Counted from the stretch's first letter, positions 44,489-55,722 are shown. The stretch is DNA of 64,000 bases from Isoetes taiwanensis (GCA_021234155.1 JAJEKV010000020.1:9428142-9492141); one strand, 5' to 3'. Program-made: numbers and translations. Notes: generated by a model from the sequence alone, not told the origin.

Positions 44489-44854
44489 TCAATGGTCACA
44501 AGTAAAGTTTGCACAATTGGTTCTGTATTGCCGGAGGGTATTCTCGCGAAGTAAGATTTTAATAGGTAGACGACTGGCCCAATCCAGTATCTCATCCAAT
44601 GTGAGTGCAACACTTGTTGCTATTTCAGACTCCGAATTGCTTGAAAGCAGTTTACCCCATCTTTTGCTTTTCTTCCCGTTGTTCGTTGTTCTGATATTCT
44701 TACCCGTCGTTCTGCCATTTTTATTGTCATTCCTTTTTTTACCTACACTAGATATGGTGCCCGGCGTTGCCGGGCTTTTCAAATTTGAAGAGGTGGTTAT
44801 TTCATGGTTAGCTAGAACAATTAATGTCGCTTGGAGGGGGCAAGGGTAATTCAT
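44489..44854 (-). CDS. Unrecognised 121-residue basic open frame between PPR gene and Copia LTR
   Basis: A Lys/Asn/Arg-rich middle (GKKRNDNKNGRTTGKNI) is followed by ESEIATSVALTLDEILDWAS and LLRENTLRQYRTN. It ends 153 bp upstream of the PPR start and begins 6 bp from the broken end of the Copia LTR. It could be the 3' exon of a gene cut by the Copia insertion, or a chance frame. No family recognised. Confidence 0.3.
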   Translation of the reverse strand: MNYPCPLQATLIVLANHEITTSSNLKSPATPGTISSVGKKRNDNKNGRTTGKNIRTTNNGKKSKRWGKLLSSNSESEIATSVALTLDEILDWASRLPIKILLRENTLRQYRTNCANFTCDH

Positions 44855-44859
44855 TCATA

Positions 44860-44975
44860 CTCTACGCATGACTATGGCTTATAAAGGTTCGCCATGTCAG
44901 CAACAAGCATGCTACATGCCACGTCAGCAAAGATGTCTAGTCATCATATGACACGTAGAATAAAATATTCTAACA
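44860..44975 (-). repeat. Truncated 3' LTR of the Copia element (116 bp)
   Basis: It matches the last 116 bp (49856-49971) of the full LTR with about four changes and has the TGTTAG start on the minus strand at 44975. It stops exactly at the border of an internal 84-bp tandem repeat of the full LTR, and the remaining roughly 175 bp are missing. A polypurine tract (GGGGGGA on the minus strand, 44982-44976) precedes it directly, as required for a 3' LTR. Confidence 0.85.
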
Positions 44976-45006
44976 TCCCCCCTGATGACTAGCACAGGTA
45001 TTAGCA

Positions 45007-47376
45007 TCATCCCCCCTGAGATGAAGCATGAGGTAAAACATGTAAAATCTCCTTCATCTTATGAAACTGTTTTCCTGATAGAGGCTTCGTAAATCCATCA
45101 GCTGCTTGATTATGAGTAGAACAATAGAAAAGAGATAGAGAACCATTTTCAAGTTGTTCTCGTATGAAGCAAAGTTTGATATCCATGTGTTTGATTCGTA
45201 AATGACCTTTGTAATCTTTGATATGATAAAGAGCCCCACTGTTATCACAGTAAACATGGGCAGGCTTGATTGGTACACGCAAATCCTCATACAAATGCAA
45301 AAGCCATAACATTTCTTGTACCGTCATGCAAAGAGCCTTTAGCTCTGCTTCAGTAGTGCTGATGCTAGTAGTATCCTGTTTCTTTGAACTCCAACTAATA
45401 GGATTACCACCATAAAAAGACACATAACCCGTGAGACATTTTCGATGATCAAGATCTGTTGAAGCCATATCAGAGTCTGAGAACAAAACAAGCTTAGGAT
45501 CATTAGCTTTGAGATATACTACTCCTTCAGTTTTAGTGCCTTGTAAATATCGTAAAACAGTCTTGGCTGCCTTCCAATGTGGTTGCTTAGGATGTTGCAT
45601 AAACCTTGTAAGAACACCTACTGCATAGACAATATCTGGACGAGTATGAGTAAGATACAATAATGCTCCAACAAGCTGCCTATACAAGGTAGGATCTGCA
45701 TCTTCATGATCAGACTCAAGAGTAAGTTTTTGACCAATCTCACAAGGTAATAGTGATGACTTGCAGTCCGTCATATGAAACCTTTCTAGAATTTCTGTAA
45801 TATACTTCTGCTGAGTAATGTGTACTCCATTAGAAGTTTGCCAAACTTCAAGACCTAAACAGTAATGCATGAGGCCTAAATCAGTAACCTCAAAATGTTG
45901 ATTAAGCAATTCTTTGGTGTGAAGAATAAGCTGATCAGCATCCCCTGTCATAATTGTGTCGTCAACATATAAAAGAATGATAGAAACACGATCGTTATCA
46001 AACTTATAGTACAGATTAGGATCTGCACGAGACCTTTGATAGTCCATAGACATGAGAAATGAATTGATCTTCAGATGCCAGCAACGAGGTGCCTGTCGTA
46101 ATCCATATAGGCTCTTCTTAAGTTTACATACATAATGAGGATATTGTTTGTCCTTAAATCCAGGTGGTTGCTGCATATATAAATCTTCTTGTAATTCTCC
46201 ATTCAGAAATGCAGATTTGAAATCAAGTTGATAAAGTGGCCAGCTATTGTGTGCAGCAAGAGCCAAAACTGCCCTTAAGGTATCCAATCGAACGACAGGT
46301 GCAAAAACTTCATTAAAATCAAAGCCTTCTTGCTGAGTGTAACCTTTTGCTACTAATCTTGCTTTATACTTTAAGAGAGTACCATCAGAATGATATTTAG
46401 TCCGAAATACCCACTTAGCACCAATTATATTCTTATCAAGAGGTTTAGGAACCAGCTCCCAGGTCTGTTGCTTTTGAAGCATAGTGAGCTCATCATTCAT
46501 GGCTGCTACCCAATGAGGATGTTTGGCTGCTTCAGAATAAGTGGTAGGATCAACATCATTAAGAACTTGTGCCATTAAAGCATAGTTACAAGAATAATTA
46601 ACAGGAGGAAGATTGGCAATTCGTTGAGACCGTCGAGGAACTTCTGCTGTGACAGTCATATCAGGGAAAGTTGAAGAGGTATCAGAAATAGAATGATTGT
46701 AATTGAGAGACGTGGAAGAAAGAGATTCCGATGAGGCAGGAGACTCATAATCAGTAGGCTGAAAGTCAATGTATGGATCAAGCAACTGAGGAACGGGATC
46801 TACTGCTTTGAACACCATTGGTTGTAAAGAATCAGAAAAAGGAAGAACAACAGCAGAAGGGACAGTGGTTGTATCAGAAGAAACATTTGTTGGTTGAGTA
46901 GTAATGTGAGATGGAGTAATGTTGGAAGTTTGGGAAATGCCACCAATATGAAACTGATTGCAAATATCCTTGTCATAATCCATCACATTAGGCTGATAAA
47001 AATCACTGGAATAAACGGCATCTTCAACAAAAGTCATACTTCTTGATGAAAATACCTTTCTGGTAACAGGAACGTAACATCTCCAAGCTTTCATATTATC
47101 TTGATAACCAATGAAAATGACTTTGAGTGCTCGATCGGAAAGTTTTCCTCGCTTTTGTAAAATTTCCTTTGGTAGAGTAGCAAAAGCTAAACAACCAAAA
47201 ACTTTGAGGTGAGACACATCAGGTTTAACACCATATATAGCCTCAAAAGGAGTCTTGGCACCCAAGGATTTAGTAGGAGCCCTGTTTGAAAGATAAGCAG
47301 CAGTCAATATAGCCTCTGCCCAAAATTTCAAAGGTAGTTGTTTATGCTTTAGCATGCTCCGAACTAAATCCATCAA
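45007..47376 (-). CDS. Copia pol C-terminal part: integrase end, reverse transcriptase, RNase H
   Basis: A 789-residue frame. It opens inside the integrase C-terminal region (MDLVRSMLKHKQLPLKFWAE ... FGCLAF, the GKGY-like FIGYQDNMKAWR block). It continues through RT (KARLVAKGYTQQEGFDFNEV, VRLDTLRAVLAL, LYGLRQAPRCW, the catalytic LLYVDDTIM) and RNase H (SWSSKKQ, STTEAELKAL, HVYCDNSGALY, IKHMDIKLCFIREQ). It ends ADGFTKPLSGKQFHKMKEIL. All Ty1/copia RT and RNase H landmarks are present and unbroken. It is out of frame with the upstream gag-integrase frame because of a one-base change near 47447. Confidence 0.92.
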   Translation of the reverse strand: MMDLVRSMLKHKQLPLKFWAEAILTAAYLSNRAPTKSLGAKTPFEAIYGVKPDVSHLKVFGCLAFATLPKEILQKRGKLSDRALKVIFIGYQDNMKAWRCYVPVTRKVFSSRSMTFVEDAVYSSDFYQPNVMDYDKDICNQFHIGGISQTSNITPSHITTQPTNVSSDTTTVPSAVVLPFSDSLQPMVFKAVDPVPQLLDPYIDFQPTDYESPASSESLSSTSLNYNHSISDTSSTFPDMTVTAEVPRRSQRIANLPPVNYSCNYALMAQVLNDVDPTTYSEAAKHPHWVAAMNDELTMLQKQQTWELVPKPLDKNIIGAKWVFRTKYHSDGTLLKYKARLVAKGYTQQEGFDFNEVFAPVVRLDTLRAVLALAAHNSWPLYQLDFKSAFLNGELQEDLYMQQPPGFKDKQYPHYVCKLKKSLYGLRQAPRCWHLKINSFLMSMDYQRSRADPNLYYKFDNDRVSIILLYVDDTIMTGDADQLILHTKELLNQHFEVTDLGLMHYCLGLEVWQTSNGVHITQQKYITEILERFHMTDCKSSLLPCEIGQKLTLESDHEDADPTLYRQLVGALLYLTHTRPDIVYAVGVLTRFMQHPKQPHWKAAKTVLRYLQGTKTEGVVYLKANDPKLVLFSDSDMASTDLDHRKCLTGYVSFYGGNPISWSSKKQDTTSISTTEAELKALCMTVQEMLWLLHLYEDLRVPIKPAHVYCDNSGALYHIKDYKGHLRIKHMDIKLCFIREQLENGSLSLFYCSTHNQAADGFTKPLSGKQFHKMKEILHVLPHASSQGG

Positions 47377-47429
47377 GGTTCGATTCTTGCGTTCAGCAAC
47401 ACCGTTTTGAGGATGAGCATATGGAACAA

Positions 47430-49331
47430 TTAGTTCCCTATGTATACCTTGGACTGAAGATAGTCTTCAAATTCTTGAGAAAGATATTCTCGAGCATTAT
47501 CAGTTCTCAGCCTCTTAATGCTTGTGGAAAGTTGATTCTCCACCAACTTACTGAAAGTTAAGAATGTAGAGAGAGCTTGAGACTTAAATTTAATAGGATA
47601 CACCCATGTGTACCTACTAAAATCATCAACAAAAACCATAAAGTACCTGTTACCACCATATGACTCAATAGGAAGGTAACACATGTCAGAATGAATGAGC
47701 TCCAAAACTGTTTGAGCACGAAATTCTGCTTGGGAGGGATAAGAAGCTTGGACTTGCTTGCCAAGCCTGCAAGCATGACAATCAACAAATTGAGCTTTAA
47801 GTAAAGGTAACCCATGAACCATTTGATATTTAGAGGCTGTTACGAGAGCAGAAGTAGCAATATGTCCATACCGTGCATGCCACAAAGATTCTTGAGATTG
47901 AGGGACTGCTGCTGAAAGTGAAGACTGATGATGTACTGTATCAGCAACTTGTTGTGAAGAATTACACCCTTTATGAAGAATATACAATCCTTCATCATTG
48001 AGATAACCTTTGGCAATAGGCCCAAGTTTTTGAATATCCACAAAGGTTAATGGATTTTTGCTCAAAATGTGTACTAATCCTCCAGTAAACAAGACAGAAT
48101 AACCCATCTTCTTGTCAAATTCACTAACACTCAAGAGATTCACCAACAAACCGGGAACAAGAATAACATCCTCAATCTTAAGAGTGATAGAATTTTCAGT
48201 TTGAAAACTAACAGTGCCTTTGCCTTTAGATTTGGCCAAATTACCATCAGCCATTCTCACCATAGTAGTATCATGAGGTGTTAATGTGTCAAATAGTTGA
48301 GATTTCCCTGCAAAATGTTTAGTAGCAGCAGAATCAAGTAACCAAGTATCTTCTTCAAAGGTCTCTGCTGCTACATTTAGAAACCCAAGCTCAAAATCAT
48401 CAATAGAAATCTGAGACACATTGGCACTGGTTTCCTGTTTTGGAAGACTGGCTGCTGAAAGTGACTCTGATTTTACTTGTTTAACAGCATTAGCTTTTGC
48501 CAATTCACGCTGCAACTTCCTACAATCACGTTTGATATGACCCTTCTTTCCACAGAACCAACAAGCAAAAGGTTCTTTAGATGTTGTGCTAGGACTAGAT
48601 GAAGACTTAGATGCTAATTCAGTGGAAGAATTGATGGAAGAAGTAAGAGAAGACAAAGAACCTTTAGCTGTAGAGTAGTGTGCATGCTCATAATGATCTC
48701 TTCTCCTCCTATTCAATTCTGCATCCAGCAGCTTTTGTTGAAGTTGATTGAATGTAATCTTGATTTTAACCTTCATTTGATAATGATCAATGATATGCTG
48801 ATATTCTTTTGACAGCCCTTTCAAGACATACATGATAAGAGTGATCTCTTCCATATTTCCTCCTGCTCCAAAGAATTTTTCCCTCAAAGCTTTGAACTGC
48901 TGCAAGTAATCCCTCATATTAGTACAATCTTCAAGTCTAAGATTGTCCATCTTACTACGTATCAGAATTTGCTGCCCTTCTCCTACTTGCACACAAATTT
49001 TCTGAAGATATCCAAAAGCTTCTGTAAATGTTTTGAATCCTCTAACATCTCTCTGGAAATCTGTGCAGATACAAGCCCTAAGATGATTCAAGGCATACAT
49101 ATCCTTTTTCTGATCTTCTGTACTTGTAGGGTTCCATGTAGCAAGGAACACATCTCCTAAATCCCTCAGATTCAAATTCGTTTCAAATGCATCCCTCCAT
49201 GTAAAATAGTTCTCTGCATCCAATACTGGATGTGTGAAGTACTTCCAGGGATCAGTATGAGAAGCCATTTTTCTCCAGAAACTGCTATACAGATCACAAA
49301 GATCCAAAAAAAAATGTGGAAAATCCTGCAA
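47430..49331 (-). CDS. Copia gag, protease and integrase N-terminal part
   Basis: The natural start is probably the Met at 49268 (MASHTDPWKYFTHP, residue 22 of the open frame). Gag (UBN2-type, with KGLSKEYQHIIDHYQ) is followed by a CCHC zinc knuckle CWFCGKKGHIKRDC (residues 257-270). The aspartic protease DSAAT (about 333) and integrase HHCC with LWHARYGH ... CHACRLGKQ come next. The DDE core has HSDMCYLP, YFMVFVDDFSRYTW and RTDNARE. The frame ends at 47430 before the third acidic residue of the DDE triad. A single-base loss at 47447-47448 explains the early stop. Otherwise the order (integrase before RT) and length fit a full Ty1/copia element. Confidence 0.92.
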   Translation of the reverse strand: MQDFPHFFLDLCDLYSSFWRKMASHTDPWKYFTHPVLDAENYFTWRDAFETNLNLRDLGDVFLATWNPTSTEDQKKDMYALNHLRACICTDFQRDVRGFKTFTEAFGYLQKICVQVGEGQQILIRSKMDNLRLEDCTNMRDYLQQFKALREKFFGAGGNMEEITLIMYVLKGLSKEYQHIIDHYQMKVKIKITFNQLQQKLLDAELNRRRRDHYEHAHYSTAKGSLSSLTSSINSSTELASKSSSSPSTTSKEPFACWFCGKKGHIKRDCRKLQRELAKANAVKQVKSESLSAASLPKQETSANVSQISIDDFELGFLNVAAETFEEDTWLLDSAATKHFAGKSQLFDTLTPHDTTMVRMADGNLAKSKGKGTVSFQTENSITLKIEDVILVPGLLVNLLSVSEFDKKMGYSVLFTGGLVHILSKNPLTFVDIQKLGPIAKGYLNDEGLYILHKGCNSSQQVADTVHHQSSLSAAVPQSQESLWHARYGHIATSALVTASKYQMVHGLPLLKAQFVDCHACRLGKQVQASYPSQAEFRAQTVLELIHSDMCYLPIESYGGNRYFMVFVDDFSRYTWVYPIKFKSQALSTFLTFSKLVENQLSTSIKRLRTDNAREYLSQEFEDYLQSKVYIGN

Positions 49332-49668
49332 GAACTATCAGATCTGATGCAAAGATACACCAAAACTGATGAGCATTCAAGTAGACTTCTGAAAACCGAC
49401 CTTATCAGAGAACAGATTTCAAAGAAAGATCAAATTTCAGCCACAAACCGAGAATTCTGAGGTAAAACCACCTCTACACCAAGATTCTTGCAAGAAACAC
49501 AAGAACACGGCCTTGATTTACCAAATCTTGATAAGAATAGGCTCGTTAAAAAGCCTGCTCAAATCCGCTCCAGTTAATAGGGATAAATTTGGAAAACTCC
49601 AAATATAGAAAAAGATCAAAAGAAACTTGACGTCCACAATTGCACTGCCTCTCCTTTTCAAAAAACCG

Positions 49669-49680
49669 GCTCTGATACCA
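49669..49680 (-). promoter_or_regulatory. Primer binding site of the Copia element
   Basis: On the minus strand TGGTATCAGAGC follows the LTR end without a gap. This is the usual initiator-Met tRNA primer site of plant Copia elements and fixes 49681 as the inner LTR border. Confidence 0.93.
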
Positions 49681-49971
49681 TGAAAGACTTTAGATTTTCA
49701 ATGTATTGAAAATGGAGAGAAGATACAATGCATAGACGCTTCCTCCCTGAGCTTCCTAACCGGATAATAAACTCTACGCATGACTATGGCTTATAAAGAT
49801 TCGCCATGTCAGCAACAAGCGTGCTACATGCCACATCAGCAAAGATGATGATTAACTCTACGCATGACTATGGCTCATAAAGGTTCGCCACGTCAGCAAC
49901 ATGCATGCTACATTCCACGTCAGCAAAGATGTCTAGTCATCATATGACACGTAGAATAAAATATTCTAACA
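49681..49971 (-). repeat. 5' LTR of the Copia element (291 bp)
   Basis: On the minus strand it runs from TGTTAGAAT (49971) to TCTTTCA (49681), with standard TG...CA ends. It contains two tandem 84-bp copies (49772-49855 and 49856-49939). Each has a CTCTACGCATGACTATGGCT start and an ACGT-core box (TGACGTGG or variant on the minus strand), a site type bound by plant bZIP factors. The partner LTR at 44.9 kb has only one copy and is truncated. Confidence 0.9.
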
Positions 49972-50071
49972 CAATTAAATAGCATGTCATAAGGATTGAA
50001 AATTCAACAAATGTAAATATTCAAACTAGACAAGTAGTTTATATGTACTACTCCTCAGGACATGGAAGTAC

Positions 50072-53000
50072 CTTCCCAGCTACCGGGCTTGTCTTTCCCT
50101 TTAATTTGGTTTTTGCAACAGCAGGGTTGACTGCTGCATCATACTATTAACGTAATTTTGTCATTAGGAACTTTCCAGTCGCACATCCTTATGATATCAC
50201 AGAATACCTGAATTGGGCCCTCCATCAGTAATTCTGGTCGTTTAATTTTCACACTAGCAGTAGCATCAGCAACCCTTTTTATGGATGGACCTGGTGTCAT
50301 TTCATAGTGCATTTTGCATATCATAAATAAACATACTTGATCATATAACCTACTTGCCTATAATAAAAATATCATCTTTCATGTAAAATGTAGGTATATC
50401 GTCAAGAACAGAAGAAGCTAATAAAAGACACACGCGAGAGCCTTGTTTTGATGAACATTGGATTCGCCTCCATCATGTTATAGTGCATAGCGCATCTTTT
50501 ATGAGCACTACACTACATTTAAATCCAATTTCTGATTGCCCAAAAGAATTGGAAATAAAAAAAAGGTTAGTATTTATTATGATTATCAGTAAATCACTTT
50601 GATCGCCTTTCTACCACCAAGCCATGACTATTACAATGTGACGGACAAGGACAACACTACCAGACCCCACATATAGTTTGGACGACAGATTTCCTGTAAA
50701 GATGCCAACTGTGTACTAACATCTACAACACAAACTCCAAATTCTCTAAGGGGAAAGCGAACTAATACCAGTATTCGAATCTCCTGTCACATAGGACAAC
50801 ATTGCTATGCGTGGTTCTAAGCCAAATGCAATTGCTGTATCAGCAGAAGCTATTGCTATAGTAGCCAGCTCCTCACTTGTAGGATCTGCATTTATAGCAA
50901 CATCTCCATAAACCAAGACCTGATTTGGAAGACAGATGAAAAAAATACTTGATGCAATGGGAACATCAGCCCTTGTCTGCCAAGATTTTATAGGAATTTG
51001 TTAGAATGCTGTGACAACCATAAAAGAATAACATGCTCTAAAATTTTACCTTAATAATTTGTAAAGCAGGACGAACAGTGTTTGCAGTCGTGTGTACTGC
51101 ACCAGAAACCATCCCATCAGCATCACCAGCAGCAACCATGCACGTGCCAAAGTAAATTGGATCTGTTTTAAGTTTTTCCCTAGCAAGGGAAAATGAAATA
51201 CCCTGCAATGAGCCAAAAATAGAGATAATTATAAGCATTCCAATAGAAACATCAGCAGTAACATAAACAAAGATATATGCAATACTACAAATAATATGCT
51301 GGCCATACTTACTATAGATGCCACTGATGCATCCAATGATACACGGAATTAGCATGCTTAACTCCGTCTAGAGACTACAAAGCATTAGAATAAAACCTGC
51401 AAATTAGGGTCCATTCAGGGTCTAGTTAATGCTAAGGGGTTGGTGCTTGGCCATGCTCTTCTCCTCTCCTGGTTATCTATCTGCCTCTCTAGTCATAGTA
51501 TCTTATTAAGACAAATAATGTTTCAACTTTTGTGGCCGAGGATTATATACCAACCTTTACATTTTCCATCGGGGTAACATCGTAAAAGTGTCCGTCGATT
51601 TTGCCATTGCACTAGGCTTGGCCCATTACCAAACCAGACTATAAACAATTTACTTTTTAAATGTAATTCTTTTGTCCTTTTAATAAAACCAGCATCCATA
51701 TGTCCACACCCATATGGAGATCACGCAAGCCATAATCCCGATGCAAACAGGTTCCCACCAAAATTGAAGCTTGGATATCTTTCTTATAACTAGCAAGATG
51801 ATGAGTTTTCACATTATTTTGCTACCATTAAATGATAGTGGAGTTCAGAGAACACAAAATACACGGGCCATGACAGTCATGTCATCCTTATTTATATAGG
51901 TCTCAGTTCTAAACTCTACCACAAGCAACACTAATCCATGTTGCTATAAGTAATACCAACGCATTGTACTGAATGAAGCCCCACTTGACTTAAAATCTCA
52001 ACTAAGTTTAACAGTTAAAAACATGGAGCACTACCTTGTGCTTTCGGGCTTCATAAAGGACCTCAGCATATTTGTCCAATTGTGCCGATATTGAAGGATC
52101 AATAATGCCAGCTAGGCTGATGTCGACATTTAAGGCTTTTGACACATTCTGTATTTTATCAGTGTTCCCCAAAAGAATCACATTACAGATCTCTCTTTGC
52201 AAGACAGCACCAACGGCTTGCAAAGTTCTTGGCTCGTCTCCCTGCATAAAATGATCATACATAAGACGCTCAATAAGAGCCAATATATTGCCTTCTAGGT
52301 CTAAGTGAGTTGTTTGTCCATGCCCGATTCCAAGAGAGAGAGTTCACCTGTTACAACAAATTAGGATAGTAATATCTCCTGTAATACAATTCTCTCGAAT
52401 TTGCTTGTGGCGCTTGTTATGCAAGTACTACAATATGATTTGAAATAGTTTTGTAAAATAGCAACACATTCTAGGGTCTACCTCTGGAAGAACAATAGTT
52501 TGTTTCTTCTGTTTCGCACGTGAAAAAATCGAGTTGATAAATCCTGTTGGGCTAATCCTTGGCGGCTGGCTCTTCTGCAACAACTACATGGTTAATCTTA
52601 AATATATGGGAAGCTTTTAAGTACGAAATAAAGGCATCTGATTACTTGCATATACTCTTTAATACTTCTTTTATAAAAAATGGAAAAGGCGAGCTTATCT
52701 AAATTCCTTAGAAAAAGAAAAGAAAATGCGAGTGCATTTAAACAAATTGCATATAATTGCTTGCATATACTTAAAAGAGAGATAAGATGTTTACTTACCT
52801 CAAGCACCATCTTTTGAATGATTCCAATGTTGAAGTGTTTATCATAAAGTGCCTGAGGATTCACAATAAACCTTCCTTAAATTGTGAAGCCATAGGCACA
52901 GATTAGAGAATCGTTAAAGCTCATAATCATCATCAGCTATCACGTAGACTATATCAAACTTTTTGCATTGTGTTCCTTATGGGCCAATTAAGCCAACATA

Positions 53001-55292
53001 TGACAATATGGTTTGACTTAAATCTGAAGGTTTTTGTTGCATCTTGACAGAACTTCCAGTCAAACATAACAAAGTACAACCATGCTTGCAAATCATTTTG
53101 TTTGTATCCTAAGAAAGAACGAAACAAAAATGAAAAGATTTTCGTCATGTCTAAAGAGGATTCACATAGAGTGTGATGCATAGAGATATGCTGCAGTGGG
53201 ACTACTCCTCAGCAATGAAGCTATGGCGGCAAGTAATAGGTGTACCTGAGTGTACTGCAACTCGTCATCCTGCGGGATACATCCAACAAGCGGAATCCCC
53301 GAATCAGAAAATAGCTTTGATAATGTTTCTGTCTCCCCATTTATTTGTCCTATATTGTATACAACTGCGCCAAGGACATCAACTAAGTTGTGTTTAAAGA
53401 TTGAATGACTGATTTTGGTAGCGTCTAGAACACCCTCCAGGTCATAAGAACTTGTCTCCATAATTCTTGAAGCTAATCTTGCATCTGTCACAAGCAATGC
53501 AGGCACAGCTAGTGCAGATGCGATTTTAGCATTTAATGTTAGGATATCGCCAGCATTTTTCAAATCTGTCCCTTCTATGATAAGAAAGTCATAGCGTCTT
53601 CTGCATAATTCATACGCTATAAAGAAAATATCAAAACAAGAAGTTAACTTGGAGAGCACATATGTCTAATCTGATTATGCCCATTGCATAGAAAATATAT
53701 ATAAGCAAAGGACTTCAGATCCCTCTCTGAGCAGGACAGTAATAAATAAGATGTGCGCAAAAGAAAAATAGAAATGCTATAAATGTTGCCATATTCAGCT
53801 TCAGCTGCAAGTCGATTGTGCAGAGCAATCCAAATTGTAGTTACTAAAACCCTTCAATCATCCATACGATAATGCTTAGATTCAAATTAAGATTCTTCCT
53901 TATCTAGTCTCCAGTTCAAGCTAACACAAAAATCAGCCCCGTTGGCCAGCTCCTGTTCAATATAAACTAGTCATCTACAAGCATTTTCCATCCATTAAAT
54001 AGAATGTGGCAATATCGGACATGTTATCAAACATGTTAGCAATAATTCTATTCCATCATAATTACCAACAGGTTAGCATGATCAGCCCTATTCTAAAATT
54101 TGCCTTCTCATCCGGTTTCATAATTAGCCACAAATAAAGGCATCTCATCTCATGGACATCTCCATTTGTAAGGGATTAAGCTTTGCTTTCACCTAAACAC
54201 AAGGTAAATATGTGCTACACTTCTAAGCCCATTCCTCCATCCCATTTAGAATCGGTTTGGATCAATTTGAGTAAGCCTTGGACAACTCTCTTGTAGTTTA
54301 AGATAATCTATCCTCCTGGTGAAGCATGTCCAAACAAAAAGTTAAGGTGTATAACATACGAGATTGCATGGGCATTTTTCCTTTTGCTTCCTGTTATAAC
54401 AGACCTGACGCTTCATGCAGCCATGCCTGAGAACTGGCACATTCAAAATCCTTCATAGAATGTTACAACTCTTTTCTAAAATTTTGTTCTTAGACAACAA
54501 TTCCTAGCATCCCATAGTTAATCCACATCCTTTGCATATGGTGCCATTTCGTTGTGCTTCCTTTTAGCTAATTTTCAATCAATTCTTACCCACTGATCTA
54601 ATCATGAAATATGTCTAAAGTTTTAATCCATGGATATCTTTGTTATAAATATTCTCCAAGGGATCTCACTCACAAGACTTTCTATTTACTTCCCTACCAT
54701 TTATCTCCCATAACTGCACTGATTATTGAAAAGCTGTCAGTCCAGGATGCAACCTCAATAGTTCTTGCGACCCAGTACCAGTTCTTTTCAAGCTCTGAGC
54801 AGAAGGGAAGTCAATACCAAAGAAGACATCATTATGTATACTCAAAATACTATTATAGAAGGTAATTTTAAGGAAAAGAGAAAGAGGCTTTGCTAGACAT
54901 GTGTCATGTACCTTCTTGCACAGGAACTTACCTCGATATATCTCTTCCAATAGATTATCCACTTTATCATCGACTAAACAGCGATATGCCCTTGACTGTG
55001 TGATATCCGAAACATTACGATCTAGCTGAAATACCTCTCTCGTCAACTTGGAATGTGCATTGGCACTGGGTTGTATGGGACAGAAGTACCCCAAGCCGGA
55101 AAACAAATTTTTCATAACATGGGCAATTCCTATAGTCACAGAAGACGAATTCTCAGTCTTCTCTCTAACAGCATGATGAACATATATCCCATCAGCTCCT
55201 TTGTCCTCAAACAATCCTCCAAGGCGCTTTTTCGAAAAAAAGCGAACTTTGAAGACCTGGAACAACTTATCTTTTTTTCTACTATGAAGCAT
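50072..55292 (-). pseudogene. PTA: Phosphate acetyltransferase, nine exons seen, last exon missing
   Basis: PTA interconverts acetyl-CoA and acetyl phosphate and pairs with acetate kinase. Minus-strand exons: 55292-54932, 53616-53246, 52852-52799, 52574-52482, 52241-52035, 51202-51050, 50976-50769, 50290-50208, 50143-50072, all GT-AG with matching phases (534 codons). Exons 1-2 give the dethiobiotin-synthetase-like N-terminal domain (RRRYDFLIIEGTDL, ASALAVPALLV, PLVGCIPQDDELQ). Exons 4-9 give the catalytic PTA domain: IVLPEGDEPRTLQAV, VILLGN, DGMVSGAVHTTANTVRPALQ, VYGDVAINADPT, MLSYVTGDSNTG, ELLMEGPIQYDAAV, KTSPVAGK. The next expected block (FPDLNTGNxTYK to the C-terminus) is absent: 100 bp past exon 9 the Copia LTR begins. 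No P-loop GK[ST] and no DRTGG domain are visible. Frames are otherwise open, so loss is recent, or the last exon lies elsewhere. Confidence 0.82.
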
Positions 55293-55722
55293 CCTGACTA
55301 GCAAACGGTGGCTAACGAGGACAACGAGCTTGATTAGAGATCATCATCTGCACTACAAATTCTTCTTCCATGACTTCAATGTTGAGTTTCCGATACAGAC
55401 ACGACCAGCAAAACAGAATATATCTGATATGAATCGATCCAGAATGAAAAACAAAAGAAGCCAGCAGGGACAGAGAAATTTGTGTTGTGCAGGGAAGATG
55501 GGCATATACAAATTTGATGAGACTTGCTTGGATCCAATTGGGCATGTGGGATGCTTGCTTCGTATTGTAAGGCATTAGAGGGCAAATCCTGACCATTGAT
55601 CAACTCATTGGATAACAGAACATTTACATACTAGCTGGCCTTAAATCAGGACATTTTGGACTAACATACATGGGCCCCACCTTTAATGCTGCCTTCCCAT
55701 GGGCCGACTCCAAATCGTACTA

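Noticed and set aside
44700-44860. Missing last PTA exon hidden in the minus-strand frame ATLIVLANHEITTSS
   Set aside because: The first residues vaguely resemble ATVFIFPDLNTGN, but the NTGN and downstream blocks are absent and the required splice phase gives an immediate stop.
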